Assembly (NCBI GenBank): GCA_964389755.1
Contig: CAYMEW010000027.1
Span: 1 to 58,400 of the forward strand
Reading direction: 5' to 3'
DNA length: 58,400 nucleotides
DNA from: JBBSUQ01 sp964389755
GTDB lineage: Bacteria; Bacteroidota; Bacteroidia; Flavobacteriales_D; Crocinitomicaceae
How positions within the stretch are numbered: the stretch's first letter is position 1; each line of letters begins with the position of its first letter. Positions 24,101 to 33,281 of this stretch are shown one piece after another. The notes beneath the pieces were generated by a model. That model was not told the origin of the DNA, did no database searches, and saw nothing but the letters and a program-made list of their open reading frames with translations. A program made the position numbers and the translations under genes.

Positions 24101-24132
24101 TTTGGCTTTTCGTTAAAGAACTGTTAAATTTG
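24101..24132 (+). promoter_or_regulatory. Bacteroidota promoter for thioredoxin-family gene
   Basis: TTTG (24101-24104) and TAAATTTG (24125-24132) are 20 bases apart, a full match to the Bacteroidota -33/-7 consensus. The start codon of the next gene is at 24188. Confidence 0.75.
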
Positions 24133-24187
24133 AACGCGCGCCGGAAATCACGCGTCTTTGACAAAGAAAAACTGGTATTTTAAATCT

Positions 24188-25714
24188 ATGAAAATTGCAC
24201 TTTTAACCCTCAGTTTACTGGCAGCCGGTCTGTCATTCGGGCAAAAACTCCGATTCAAAGTACTCGGACAGAAAGACACGACTGTTTTTCTCGTAAAATA
24301 TTATGGAAAAGGAATGTATTATGCCGATACAGCCGAAATGAAAAACGGCGTTGTCGAATTTGATGCATCCGGCAAGGATCGGGGCGTAATGGCGCTCCTG
24401 ATGCCGGGACAGAAATTTTTCGACTTCATCAACAATGGTGAAGAAGTGAATATGGAAACCAGTCAGCCGGATTTCGTTAAGAACATGCGTGTCCGGAAAT
24501 CCGAAGAAAACAAGCTCTTCATTGAATACGTGCGTTACATTTCGGATAAAAAGGCTGAAGCGATGGAGCTTTCCAAACAACGGGCCTCGCTGACTGAAAG
24601 TGATCCGAAGTACACCGAACTTTCGGAGAAGATCCGGAAAGTGAATGACGAGGTTACGAAATATCAGCAGGACATCATCCAAAATAACCCGGACAAGTTC
24701 GTTGCGAAACTCGTTAAAATGTCGATGGACATCAAGATTCCCGAAGCGCCGAAAGGTGAAAACGGAAAAGTGAAAGATTCGCTGTTTGCCTATCATTATT
24801 ACAAGGAGCATTTTTGGGACAATACGGACCTCCGGGACGACCGGCTGCTCAACACACCGATCTTCCACAATAAACTCGAGCAATATTTCGGAAAGACCAT
24901 GCTTGTACAACACTGGGACACGATCACGAAGTATGCCTTCGATTTTTGTGACCGGCTCGATCCGAAATCCGAAATGTTCAAATACTGCGTAACCTGGATC
25001 ACGAGTACGTATGAAAAGAGCAACATCATGGGAATGGACAAGGTTTTCGTGATGATGGGCCAACGTTATTACTGTTCCAAAAATGCCGAAGGAAAGTCAC
25101 CGGCTTACTGGATGACCGAAGAAAAACTGAAAGAATTTTGCGAGAAGGTGAACACCAACCTCAACCTCGTGATGGGCGTACGTCCTCCGAACCTGATTCT
25201 GCGCGATACGACTGACAAGAACTGGCAGGATTTCTACAGCCTCGATGCCGAATATACGATCTTATATTTCTGGGATCCGGAATGCGGACATTGTAAAAAG
25301 ACCACCCCGAAACTCGGGACACTTTATTCGGAGAAATGGAAAGACCGTAACATCGAAGTCTTTGCTGTCGGCAAAGCCGTTGGAGCCGATTTCGAAAAAT
25401 GGAAAGCCTTTATTCGTAAGAATAACCTTGAATTTATCAACGTGGGTGTAACCGAAAGCCTGTATAAAGCCGCGCTCGAAGATCCGCGTGAGTTCGTGCC
25501 GCAGTTTACGACCCTCGAATCGCTCAACTACCAGCTCACGTACGACATTTTCACAACGCCGCGCGTGTTCGTCCTCGACAAGGATAAGAAAATCATTGCC
25601 AAGGGACTGACGATGTCACAACTCGAGGATTTGCTCGATCGCTTGCAAAATAAGACCGATGCTCCGAAACTCTTCCCGGAAGATTCCGAAGAAGAAAATG
25701 AGGCTGTGCATTAA
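24188..25714 (+). CDS. Exported thioredoxin-family protein (TlpA-like, with DUF4369/DUF5106-type N-terminal region)
   Basis: The 508-residue protein starts with a signal peptide (MKIALLTLSLLAAGLSFGQ). Residues about 20-120 resemble the DUF4369 beta-sandwich found in front of Bacteroidota thioredoxins; the middle, rich in charged helices, resembles DUF5106; the C-terminal 150 residues form a thioredoxin fold with active site PECGHC. A DUF5106-type layout is typical of periplasmic thiol-disulfide proteins. ATG 24188 is preferred over a TTG ten codons upstream because the signal peptide starts there. It has a clean promoter and a strong terminator, so it is monocistronic. Confidence 0.9.
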   Translation: MKIALLTLSLLAAGLSFGQKLRFKVLGQKDTTVFLVKYYGKGMYYADTAEMKNGVVEFDASGKDRGVMALLMPGQKFFDFINNGEEVNMETSQPDFVKNMRVRKSEENKLFIEYVRYISDKKAEAMELSKQRASLTESDPKYTELSEKIRKVNDEVTKYQQDIIQNNPDKFVAKLVKMSMDIKIPEAPKGENGKVKDSLFAYHYYKEHFWDNTDLRDDRLLNTPIFHNKLEQYFGKTMLVQHWDTITKYAFDFCDRLDPKSEMFKYCVTWITSTYEKSNIMGMDKVFVMMGQRYYCSKNAEGKSPAYWMTEEKLKEFCEKVNTNLNLVMGVRPPNLILRDTTDKNWQDFYSLDAEYTILYFWDPECGHCKKTTPKLGTLYSEKWKDRNIEVFAVGKAVGADFEKWKAFIRKNNLEFINVGVTESLYKAALEDPREFVPQFTTLESLNYQLTYDIFTTPRVFVLDKDKKIIAKGLTMSQLEDLLDRLQNKTDAPKLFPEDSEEENEAVH

Positions 25715-25745
25715 GTTATTTTTAAAAATTAAATCATTGATATTC

Positions 25746-25780
25746 AACAGGGCGTTTCAAACGAAACGCCCTGTTTTGTT
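25746..25780 (+). terminator. Strong terminator after thioredoxin-family gene
   Basis: AACAGGGCGTTTC (25746-25758) and GAAACGCCCTGTT (25763-25775) form a perfect 13-bp stem with a four-base loop, followed by TTTGTT. Confidence 0.92.
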
Positions 25781-25812
25781 AATTACTATTCATCTTTTGT
25801 TAACATAAAAAG

Positions 25813-25844
25813 TTGTTTATTCAACAAAGAAGGTCGTAATTTTG
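25813..25844 (+). promoter_or_regulatory. Promoter for T9SS cargo gene
   Basis: TAATTTTG (25837-25844) is a good -7 element and TTG (25813-25815) lies 21 bases upstream. The ATG of the next gene is 20 bases beyond. Confidence 0.6.
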
Positions 25845-25864
25845 TCGAAAATTAAAATTTAATC

Positions 25865-28474
25865 ATGAAGATCTTTACTTATCTTTTGGCGCTACTGCCA
25901 ATTTGGTCTTTTGCACAGACCACAAACCTGCTTATTTCCGAATACGGGGAAGGCTCAGGAAACACTAAATACATAGAAATTTATAATGGAACAGGTGCGC
26001 CTGTAGATTTGAGCAATTATCGGCTCGGTCTCGCAACCAACGGGGGATCCCTCGGAAACTTTCTTCAATTAAACGGAACATTAGCTGACGGCGCAACTTA
26101 TACTGCTGGAAATAACAGTACAGATGTTCCTTCAGCAGATATTGTAAGTAACACTTCTATTAATTTTAACGGAGATGACGCGGTCGCTCTACTTTGGAAC
26201 GGAGGATCTGGTTCTACTTATAATATACTTGACTTAATTGGAATTGTAGGTATGGATCCGGGTTCTGCCTGGGACGTAGCCGGAGTAACGAATGGTACTG
26301 CCAATCACTACATGATTCGCAAACCGAATGTATGCTCGCCAAGTGCCACATGGGTACCTGGTTCGGACGCGGCCACTTCGGAATGGATAGTTGCAAGCCT
26401 CGGAACTATTTCAGACGCAACTGATTTCGGTATGCACACGGCAAACTGTGCTTCCGGAGGATGCGAAACCTACGCGACCATCAACACAGCAATCTGTGAT
26501 AACGAAACGTATACGGTTCCTTCAGGTGATGAGACATACAGCACTGCCGGAACTTACATGGACACAATTCCGAACGCAGCTGCCTGCGACAGTATCATCA
26601 CAATTAACCTCACGGTTAACCAGACATTCGCAACCAGCTTCGAAGATACCATGTGTACAGGTGACACCTATACTTTCGGATCACAATCGCTCACAACAGC
26701 CGGTGTATACACCGAAACTTTCCAAACTGTAAACGGATGTGACTCGGTGGTTACACTGACACTTGCAACTGTTAACGGTTACACCGTGAACCTTGACCAG
26801 GATCTCTGCGACGGTGATACGATCGATTTCAACGGTCAGGAAATTACGACCGGCGGAACATTTACCGCGAACCTGACTACAAGTGCAGGATGCGACTCAA
26901 CTGTGAACCTCACGGTAACTTTACTGAATCCGACAACTTCCTCACAGACGATCACTGTTTGCGACACCTACACGGCACCGGACGGAGCGATTTACACAAC
27001 GAGCGGAACTTACGAAGCCGTTATCCCGAACGCAGCAGGTTGTGACAGTACGATCACGATCGACCTTACTGTAAACGAATCCGTAATTGAAATGATCTCG
27101 GCCACTGCCTGCGGGTCGTACGATTTCAACGGAACAATTTACATGACTTCCGGAATGTATTCCGATACGCTTGTTTCCGCGTCAGGATGTGACAGCATCG
27201 TCATGCTCGACCTGACGATTGACTATGTACCGACAGAGCCGATGCTTTCAAACGATACAGCTTACTGTGACGGTGAAACAATCATGCCGCTTACGGCTAT
27301 GAACGCAGGAATGGAAAAACTGATGATCTCCGGTGTATTTGACGGTCCGCTTTCCGGCGGAACTCCGAAAGTGATCGAATTCTATGTACTGGAAGACATT
27401 GCAGACCTCAGCGAATACGGTTTCGGTTCGGCAAACAACGGTGGCGGTTCAGACGGTGAGGAATTTACCTTCCCGGCAGATCCCGCAACAGCAGGAACGT
27501 ACATTACCGTTTCAGGTGCTCCTTCCGAATTCATGACTTACTTCGGTACTTCCGTTACTTACGTGGACGCAAGCACAGCTTCCTCTGTAAACGGAGACGA
27601 TGCAATCGAACTCTTCCACAACGGGAACGTAATCGACCTGTTGGGAGATATTAACGTGGACGGTTCAGGTACAGCCTGGGATTACCTCGACGGATGGGCA
27701 TACCGCAACGACGGTTCACTTCCAAATCCGGTATTTTCACTTGCAGAATGGACTTTCAGCGGTGTGGACGCCACAGATAACGAAACCACAAACGCAACGG
27801 CGGCTTCTCCGTTCCCGATCGGAACACTTGTGACTTCCGTACCGTCAGTTACCACAAGCTGGTACGACGATGCAGCTGCAACGAACCTGCTTACTACCGG
27901 TGCTACATTCACACCGGCAACCACGGTGGGTAACAGCGAAACATTCTACGTGGTGAACACAAACGGAAACTGTTCTTCAGATACAGTGATGGTAACGGTT
28001 ACCGTAAACGAAAACCCGGCTGTTTCAGCTTCCGTAACGGACGAAATGGGTGGAAACGACGGTGCGATCGACCTGACTGTAACAAACGGAACGGCGCCTT
28101 ACGACTTTAGCTGGTCGAACAGTGAGACTACGGAAGATATCAGTGGCCTTGCAGGTGGTACATACATGGTTACCGTAACAGACGACAACGGATGTTCGAT
28201 CATGGATACGATCACTGTTGAGAGCTTCCTCGGACTTTCCGAAAATGCTCAGATCGGTCTGCAGGTTTACCCGAACCCGTCAAACGGACTCTTTACCGTG
28301 AAAACAGCTGATGCGGCAGAACTGACTATCGTGGACCTTCGTGGAAACGTGATCTACACGACAGCCGGGAAAACGACAACTGAGGTTGACCTGAGCAGCT
28401 TCGCTTCCGGAAACTACCTTCTGCAGGTTACCACTGCAAAAGGAACAGCGATTCGCAAGATCTCGATCCGCTAA
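25865..28474 (+). CDS. T9SS type A sorting domain protein with lamin-tail domains and SprB repeat
   Basis: The 869-residue secreted protein has a signal peptide (ending SFAQ), a lamin-tail domain (about 22-190: LLISEYGEGSGNTKYIEIYN, GDDAVALLWNGG), five cysteine-bearing repeats of about 47-52 residues (about 199-452) each ending near CDS-hydrophobic-LTV, a second lamin-tail-like domain (about 482-635: GTPKVIEFYVLED, GDDAIELFHNGNVIDLLG), a SprB repeat (about 715-782) and a type A T9SS sorting signal (789-869: VYPNPSNGLF, ATEVDLS-like, FASGNYLLQV, KISIR). It should be exported through the type IX system and anchored or released at the surface. The first 190 codons look more AT-rich than the rest. 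A promoter and terminator bracket it. Confidence 0.93.
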   Translation: MKIFTYLLALLPIWSFAQTTNLLISEYGEGSGNTKYIEIYNGTGAPVDLSNYRLGLATNGGSLGNFLQLNGTLADGATYTAGNNSTDVPSADIVSNTSINFNGDDAVALLWNGGSGSTYNILDLIGIVGMDPGSAWDVAGVTNGTANHYMIRKPNVCSPSATWVPGSDAATSEWIVASLGTISDATDFGMHTANCASGGCETYATINTAICDNETYTVPSGDETYSTAGTYMDTIPNAAACDSIITINLTVNQTFATSFEDTMCTGDTYTFGSQSLTTAGVYTETFQTVNGCDSVVTLTLATVNGYTVNLDQDLCDGDTIDFNGQEITTGGTFTANLTTSAGCDSTVNLTVTLLNPTTSSQTITVCDTYTAPDGAIYTTSGTYEAVIPNAAGCDSTITIDLTVNESVIEMISATACGSYDFNGTIYMTSGMYSDTLVSASGCDSIVMLDLTIDYVPTEPMLSNDTAYCDGETIMPLTAMNAGMEKLMISGVFDGPLSGGTPKVIEFYVLEDIADLSEYGFGSANNGGGSDGEEFTFPADPATAGTYITVSGAPSEFMTYFGTSVTYVDASTASSVNGDDAIELFHNGNVIDLLGDINVDGSGTAWDYLDGWAYRNDGSLPNPVFSLAEWTFSGVDATDNETTNATAASPFPIGTLVTSVPSVTTSWYDDAAATNLLTTGATFTPATTVGNSETFYVVNTNGNCSSDTVMVTVTVNENPAVSASVTDEMGGNDGAIDLTVTNGTAPYDFSWSNSETTEDISGLAGGTYMVTVTDDNGCSIMDTITVESFLGLSENAQIGLQVYPNPSNGLFTVKTADAAELTIVDLRGNVIYTTAGKTTTEVDLSSFASGNYLLQVTTAKGTAIRKISIR

Positions 28475-28494
28475 TTAGATACAATGATGTTTTC

Positions 28495-28526
28495 AAAAGG
28501 GCTTTCCTCCGGGGAAGCCCTTTTTA
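28495..28526 (+). terminator. Terminator after T9SS cargo gene
   Basis: AAAAGGGCTT (28495-28504) pairs with AAGCCCTTTT (28515-28524), and the stem extends inward by CC/GG. TTTTTATTTT follows. Confidence 0.92.
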
Positions 28527-28589
28527 TTTTGCCGTTTTATTCGTTCCCGAACCGATATTCTTTAATTTAGTACCCTAAAGGATCGAATC

Positions 28590-31583
28590 ATGAAAGGCTT
28601 ATTACCTCTCGTTACGTTATCACTAACGCTTTTTACCCGGCTGTATGCACAGGAATACTGGCAACAGGAAGTCAATTATAAGATCTCCGTTTCACTGGAC
28701 GACCGCAACCATATTTTACGCGGATTTGAAAGTTTCGAATACATCAATCATTCACCACAGGCACTGGATTCGATCCTGATCCACATTTGGCCCAATGCCT
28801 ACGTCGACGGGAAAACCGCACTTGCAGAGCAATTATATAGCGAAGGAAACCAGGTTTTACAATTTGGGGCAGATAGTCTTAAGGGCTGCATCGACTCGCT
28901 GGATTTCCGGGTTGGGAAACAAGCTGTCAACTGGAAAATTTACGCCGATCACCGCGATATTTGTGTAATTTATCTAAACGAAAGGCTTCTTCCCGAAAAA
29001 AGCATTACGATCAGCACACCTTTTCGCGTACAAATCCCGTCCGGTTCGATTTCACGCCTCGGTCATGTCGGCGAATCTTACCAGATCACGCAGTGGTATC
29101 CGAAACCCGCTGTTTTCGATGCCTCCGGATGGCATGCAATCCCCTACCTCAACCAGGGTGAATTCTATTCGGAGTACGGATCGTACGACGTTTCGATCAC
29201 GCTCCCCGAAAACTACGTGGTAGGTGCTACAGGTGATCTTCAGACCGAATCCGAGATCGCCTTCATGGAGCAGAAATTCGAGGAAACACAGTTAAAGTTC
29301 CGTACTAATGATTACAGTGGAACAGTAAAACACTCCCTTCCGGAATCCTCCGAAAAAATGAAGACCATCCGCTTCACACAATCGCGCGTTCACGATTTTG
29401 CCTGGTTTGCCGACAAACGCTACCAGGTGTTGAAAGGCGAGGTAACTCTGCCGAACACGGGTAAAAAAGTAACTTCCTGGGCACTTTTCACCCCGAAAAA
29501 TGCCAGTTTGTGGGAAGATGCGATCGAGTACATCAATGACGGAACCTATTATTATTCACTCTGGAACGGAGACTACCCCTACAACCAGGTAACGGCTGTA
29601 GATGGCACGATCAGTGCCGGCGGCGGTATGGAATATCCCAATGTGACAGTGATCGGCAATGCCTCTTCGAAGCGCGAACTGGAGATTGTGATCGTGCATG
29701 AAGTCGGACATAACTGGTTCTATGGAATTCTCGGAAGCAACGAACGGCTACACGGATGGATGGACGAAGGTATGAACACCCTCAATGAGATCCGTTATGT
29801 ACAAACGAAGTACCCGGACAACGACTATTTTTCGAAAATGATCTTCGGCGGAATCTTTCATTTTGATCACCTTTCCCACAAGGACATGGCGGATTTCAGC
29901 TACCGCGCAATTGCTTCAGTCGGTGCGGATCAGCCCATTGAAACGCATTCTGCCGATTTTACACCGATCAATTACGGAGTGATCATGTACCAAAAAACAG
30001 GCGCCGTCTTTCTCTATCTCAAAGATTACCTCGGCGATACACTCTTCGATAAGTGCATGCATGCGTATTTTGAAAAATGGAAGTTCAAACATCCGCAACC
30101 GGAGGACATGCAACGAACGCTGGAAGAAGTGAGCGGGAAGGACCTTTCGTGGTTGTTTGAAGACCTTATCCAAACCACCAACCACATCGATTACAAGATC
30201 AGTTCGGTGAAACTCACGAAGAATCAAACGCTGGTAATCGTCAAAAATGTCGGACAGATCGACGGACCGATTCCCGTATCTGCAATGGAAGGCGACTCCA
30301 TTGTTGAAACACTTTGGCTCGAACCAGGAAATAAAAAGGGAACACTGGTCTTTATGGGAACGCATCACACCTTCCGCATCGACCCTGATCACACGATCCC
30401 GGAACTGAATCGCACCAATAATAATTACGACCGTGCGTGGTTCCTGAACCGTGTGGAACCGCTTCAATTAAACTTTCTCACTGGCTATAACAAACCGCTA
30501 CAGTCGAACAATTACTGGCTCCCCGTGGCAGGTTACAACGTTTACGACAAGTTCATGATCGGTGTCGCGTTGCACAACCTTTCATTGGTTCCGAATAAGT
30601 TCCAGTATGTGATTGCGCCCATGTATTCTTTCGGACGAAACAATGTCAGCGGAATCGCCGAATTAGGCTACAATTTCCTCCCGAAAAAAGGAATTCGCAG
30701 CGGCCGGCTCGGTTTGTCGTTCAAGACATTTAAAGAAGGCATCACCCAACAGGGACGTTCGAATCGAAATGTGTATTATGCCTTTTCACCGTATTTGCAT
30801 CTGAAACTGGGTAATCGCGGTCCGAAAAGTCCGTTTGAAAACAGTTTACTGATCCAGGGACTGGCCAATTTCCGGGAGTGGACCAACTCTCAAGAACAGC
30901 GCTTCGGGGGATTTGTAAAATATGCTTTCCGTTATACGCGTCCCGATCACCAGGTCTTATTCAGTCTGCGCAATGACTATGTGGAACAACGCTGGGCATT
31001 TCCGGTCGAGTTTGCGTACGCGCGCATATCCGGAGAAATTACTTATCGCTACCGCTATTTAAAAAACCGGATGAAGCGCTGGGTGGAACTGCGCCTTTCG
31101 CACTCGATGAACTACTACATAAATCAACCGTTACTGGTATCGCCATTCACGATCGGGCTCACCGGCGGACACGGCTATCAGGACGTATTCCTGGAGGACT
31201 ATTTCTTTGACCGGAATTCCTACAAATTTTCCGCGCAGCAAACGGATAACATGGGGAACTTCCGTACAGGTGTAACCAGGAACTTCTCGCGCTTTGTGTC
31301 AACGGCGAACCTCACCGCTCAGCTTCCTGTGAAGCCTAACATATTCCTCTTTTTTGCAGATTTCGGAACCGGGCAGAACAAAACACCTTCAGAAACATTA
31401 CAGTTTTTCTATAATACAGGCCTCGGACTTCATTTCGGGGATTTCTTTGCGGTCTATTTCCCGCTATATAATTCAGACAACCTGAATACCGGGGAAAAGA
31501 TGTTTGATAACTATCAGTACAAGATCCGATTTACGCTGAAGTTGAACATTGTAAATAAAGACCTTCATTTCCAAAGAAACTGA
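28590..31583 (+). CDS. M1 family metallopeptidase with C-terminal barrel-like region
   Basis: The 997-residue protein has a signal peptide (ending RLYAQ) and an M1 aminopeptidase-like module. The zinc site is complete: HEVGH at 370-374 followed after 18 residues by Glu393 (WMDEG). GGGMEYPN at about 344-351 stands at the place of the GAMEN exopeptidase motif. After the helical segment (about 450-540) and an Ig-like strand region, residues about 640-997 have alternating hydrophobic strands (KFQYVIAPMYSFGRNN, GIAELGYNFLPKKG, YAFSPYLHLKLGN) typical of an outer-membrane barrel. That would display the peptidase at the outer membrane. The last part is an inference from sequence pattern. Confidence 0.9.
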   Translation: MKGLLPLVTLSLTLFTRLYAQEYWQQEVNYKISVSLDDRNHILRGFESFEYINHSPQALDSILIHIWPNAYVDGKTALAEQLYSEGNQVLQFGADSLKGCIDSLDFRVGKQAVNWKIYADHRDICVIYLNERLLPEKSITISTPFRVQIPSGSISRLGHVGESYQITQWYPKPAVFDASGWHAIPYLNQGEFYSEYGSYDVSITLPENYVVGATGDLQTESEIAFMEQKFEETQLKFRTNDYSGTVKHSLPESSEKMKTIRFTQSRVHDFAWFADKRYQVLKGEVTLPNTGKKVTSWALFTPKNASLWEDAIEYINDGTYYYSLWNGDYPYNQVTAVDGTISAGGGMEYPNVTVIGNASSKRELEIVIVHEVGHNWFYGILGSNERLHGWMDEGMNTLNEIRYVQTKYPDNDYFSKMIFGGIFHFDHLSHKDMADFSYRAIASVGADQPIETHSADFTPINYGVIMYQKTGAVFLYLKDYLGDTLFDKCMHAYFEKWKFKHPQPEDMQRTLEEVSGKDLSWLFEDLIQTTNHIDYKISSVKLTKNQTLVIVKNVGQIDGPIPVSAMEGDSIVETLWLEPGNKKGTLVFMGTHHTFRIDPDHTIPELNRTNNNYDRAWFLNRVEPLQLNFLTGYNKPLQSNNYWLPVAGYNVYDKFMIGVALHNLSLVPNKFQYVIAPMYSFGRNNVSGIAELGYNFLPKKGIRSGRLGLSFKTFKEGITQQGRSNRNVYYAFSPYLHLKLGNRGPKSPFENSLLIQGLANFREWTNSQEQRFGGFVKYAFRYTRPDHQVLFSLRNDYVEQRWAFPVEFAYARISGEITYRYRYLKNRMKRWVELRLSHSMNYYINQPLLVSPFTIGLTGGHGYQDVFLEDYFFDRNSYKFSAQQTDNMGNFRTGVTRNFSRFVSTANLTAQLPVKPNIFLFFADFGTGQNKTPSETLQFFYNTGLGLHFGDFFAVYFPLYNSDNLNTGEKMFDNYQYKIRFTLKLNIVNKDLHFQRN

Positions 31584-32119
31584 TCGCAAACACAAGTCAT
31601 TCCGTATGTGAAATGTTAGCTAAGGCAGCGCTAACCGTTAAAAACGCTTATTCTTTCTGATAATGAACAACATAACATTTATGAGGCGGTTCAAAAAAAC
31701 GGATAGATGTTTTTAAATGAATAAGTAGTCTTGCCACTTCAGGCAGGCAATTCAGTACATAGTTCGATTAATACCGGGTTTTAACCAGTATGAGCAAGGA
31801 CGTTAACCGTTAAAAACGCTTATTCTTTCTAATAATGAGTAACTTAACTTTTATCCGGTGGTTCAAAAAAACGGATGGATGTTTTTAAATGGAATAAGTA
31901 GTCTTGCCACTTCAGGCAGGCTTCAGTACATAGTTCGATTAACGCTGAAGTTTGAACAACCTAAGTAATAGCATTAACCGTTAAAAACGCTTATTCTCTT
32001 TGATCTTAAACATCTTAGCATTTACGATAAGTCTAAAATAAACGGCTAATTCTCTGGCAAAACAGCAACCTGCTTCACCCAATTCACCCCGGAACAGCCA
32101 ATCCTGAAACAGGCGACAC
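31584..32119. other. Gene-free stretch between M1 peptidase and mdh
   Basis: No open frame of useful size, no tRNA-like fold and no promoter consensus is visible. The stretch is dominated by the tandem repeats described separately. No terminator is visible directly after the M1 peptidase gene. Confidence 0.6.
31632..32046 (+). repeat. Tandem repeat, period 171-172 bp, about 2.4 copies
   Basis: Unit 1 runs 31632-31803, unit 2 31804-31974, and a diverged partial third copy 31975 to about 32046. Each begins with TAACCGTTAAAAACGCTTAT. A second conserved block of about 50 bases (31721-31771 and 31894-31942) contains CTTGCCACTTCAGGCAGG, which can form a small TGCC/GGCA hairpin, then AGTACATAGTTCGATTAA. 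The segment just before unit 1 (about 31600-31631) resembles the tail of a unit as well. The function is unknown. Confidence 0.85.
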
Positions 32120-32149
32120 AAAAAAACCCTGCCGATGATCGACAGGGTT
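32120..32149 (-). terminator. Terminator after mdh
   Basis: On the minus strand AACCCTGTCGA pairs with TCGGCAGGGTT around a TCA loop (11 bp, one G-U pair), followed by seven T residues. It lies just beyond the mdh stop codon. Confidence 0.9.
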
Positions 32150-32170
32150 CATATCTATTCGTTCAAATGC

Positions 32171-33112
32171 TTACGCATTCACCACTTTCATATTGTCCAG
32201 AACGTCCATGACACCGCGTACTGCGTCAGACGATTCTTTCAGCAACGCTTTCTCATTCTCGTTCAGGTCGAGTTCGATGATCTTTTCGATACCGTTCTTA
32301 CCGAGTACAACCGGTACACCGAGGTAGATATTTTTCATACCATATTCACCGTCGAGCCATGCACAAACCGGGAAAATGCGTTTCTGGTCGCGCACGATCG
32401 CTTCGACCATTTGCGCTGCAGCAGCTCCCGGAGCGTACCATGCAGAAGTCCCGAGTAATTTCACGATCTCTCCGCCACCGAATTTCGTACGCTCGATGAT
32501 CTCGTTGAGTTTCGATTCCTCGATGAGTTCCGTAACCGGGATCCCGGCAACCGTTGTATAGCGCGGAAGTGGAACCATCGTGTCACCGTGACCACCCATC
32601 AGTACGGCCTGGATATCCTTCGGAGAAACATTCAGTTCCATCGCAAGGAATGAACGGTAACGCGCCGTATCGAGCACACCTGCCATCCCGAATACTTTTT
32701 TGGAATCTACTTTGGCCGTAAGGTAAGCGCAATACGTCATTACATCAAGCGGGTTTGAAACCACGATAATCTTAGCATCCGGAGAATGCTTGATCACATT
32801 TTCAGTCACTGTTTTCACGATACCCGCGTTCGTAGCGATCAGATCATCGCGTGACATACCCGGTTTTCGCGGAAGTCCCGATGTAATTACCACAACATCC
32901 GAACCGGCTGTTTTCGAGTAATCATTCGTAGAACCGATCGTACGTGAATCGTACAGGTTGATCGGAGAAGTTTCCCAGATATCGAGCGCCTTACCTTCTG
33001 CAAAGCCTTCTTTGATATCCAACAATACGATTTCGTTCGCAATTTCTCGCTGTGCCAGAACATCGGCACATGTTGCCCCGACATTTCCCGCACCCACTAC
33101 AGTAACTTTCAT
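32171..33112 (-). CDS. mdh: Malate dehydrogenase
   Basis: The 313-residue enzyme interconverts malate and oxaloacetate with NAD in the TCA cycle. It shows the Rossmann motif VVGAGNVGATCADVL, the acidic residue after strand two (LLDIKEG), the substrate loop GLPRKPGMSRDDL with two arginines, VVSNPLDVMTY, and catalytic HGD in MGGHGDTMVPLPRY. Length and motifs point to the LDH-like MDH type usual in Bacteroidota. It is monocistronic, with a terminator immediately after it. Confidence 0.97.
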   Translation of the reverse strand: MKVTVVGAGNVGATCADVLAQREIANEIVLLDIKEGFAEGKALDIWETSPINLYDSRTIGSTNDYSKTAGSDVVVITSGLPRKPGMSRDDLIATNAGIVKTVTENVIKHSPDAKIIVVSNPLDVMTYCAYLTAKVDSKKVFGMAGVLDTARYRSFLAMELNVSPKDIQAVLMGGHGDTMVPLPRYTTVAGIPVTELIEESKLNEIIERTKFGGGEIVKLLGTSAWYAPGAAAAQMVEAIVRDQKRIFPVCAWLDGEYGMKNIYLGVPVVLGKNGIEKIIELDLNENEKALLKESSDAVRGVMDVLDNMKVVNA

Positions 33113-33281
33113 CTTTTATTAGGAATTTAAATACGTTATTTTTTGTCCTTACGAAAGTAACACATTTCGTCTACAACATGAATAATTGAGCGGGATTTTT
33201 TATGTTCGCGCAGACATTTCGTAAAAGCCCTGTTAAATTTAAAGCTACAGGCAACTCCGAATGGAATGCTGCGTCATTTAA

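Noticed and set aside
24233..25063. 276-codon antisense frame in the thioredoxin-family gene
   Set aside because: The plus-strand frame has a signal peptide, a CxxC active site, promoter and terminator; the antisense product shows only a codon-bias shadow.
31751..31771. tRNA-like T-loop (GTTCGATTAA) inside the repeats
   Set aside because: No acceptor, D or anticodon arms pair around it, and there is no CCA-type end.
31632..32046. CRISPR array or integron attC series
   Set aside because: The repeat unit is about 172 bp with long conserved blocks, not 24-40 bp direct repeats with unique spacers; no integrase gene or clear attC core sites are seen.
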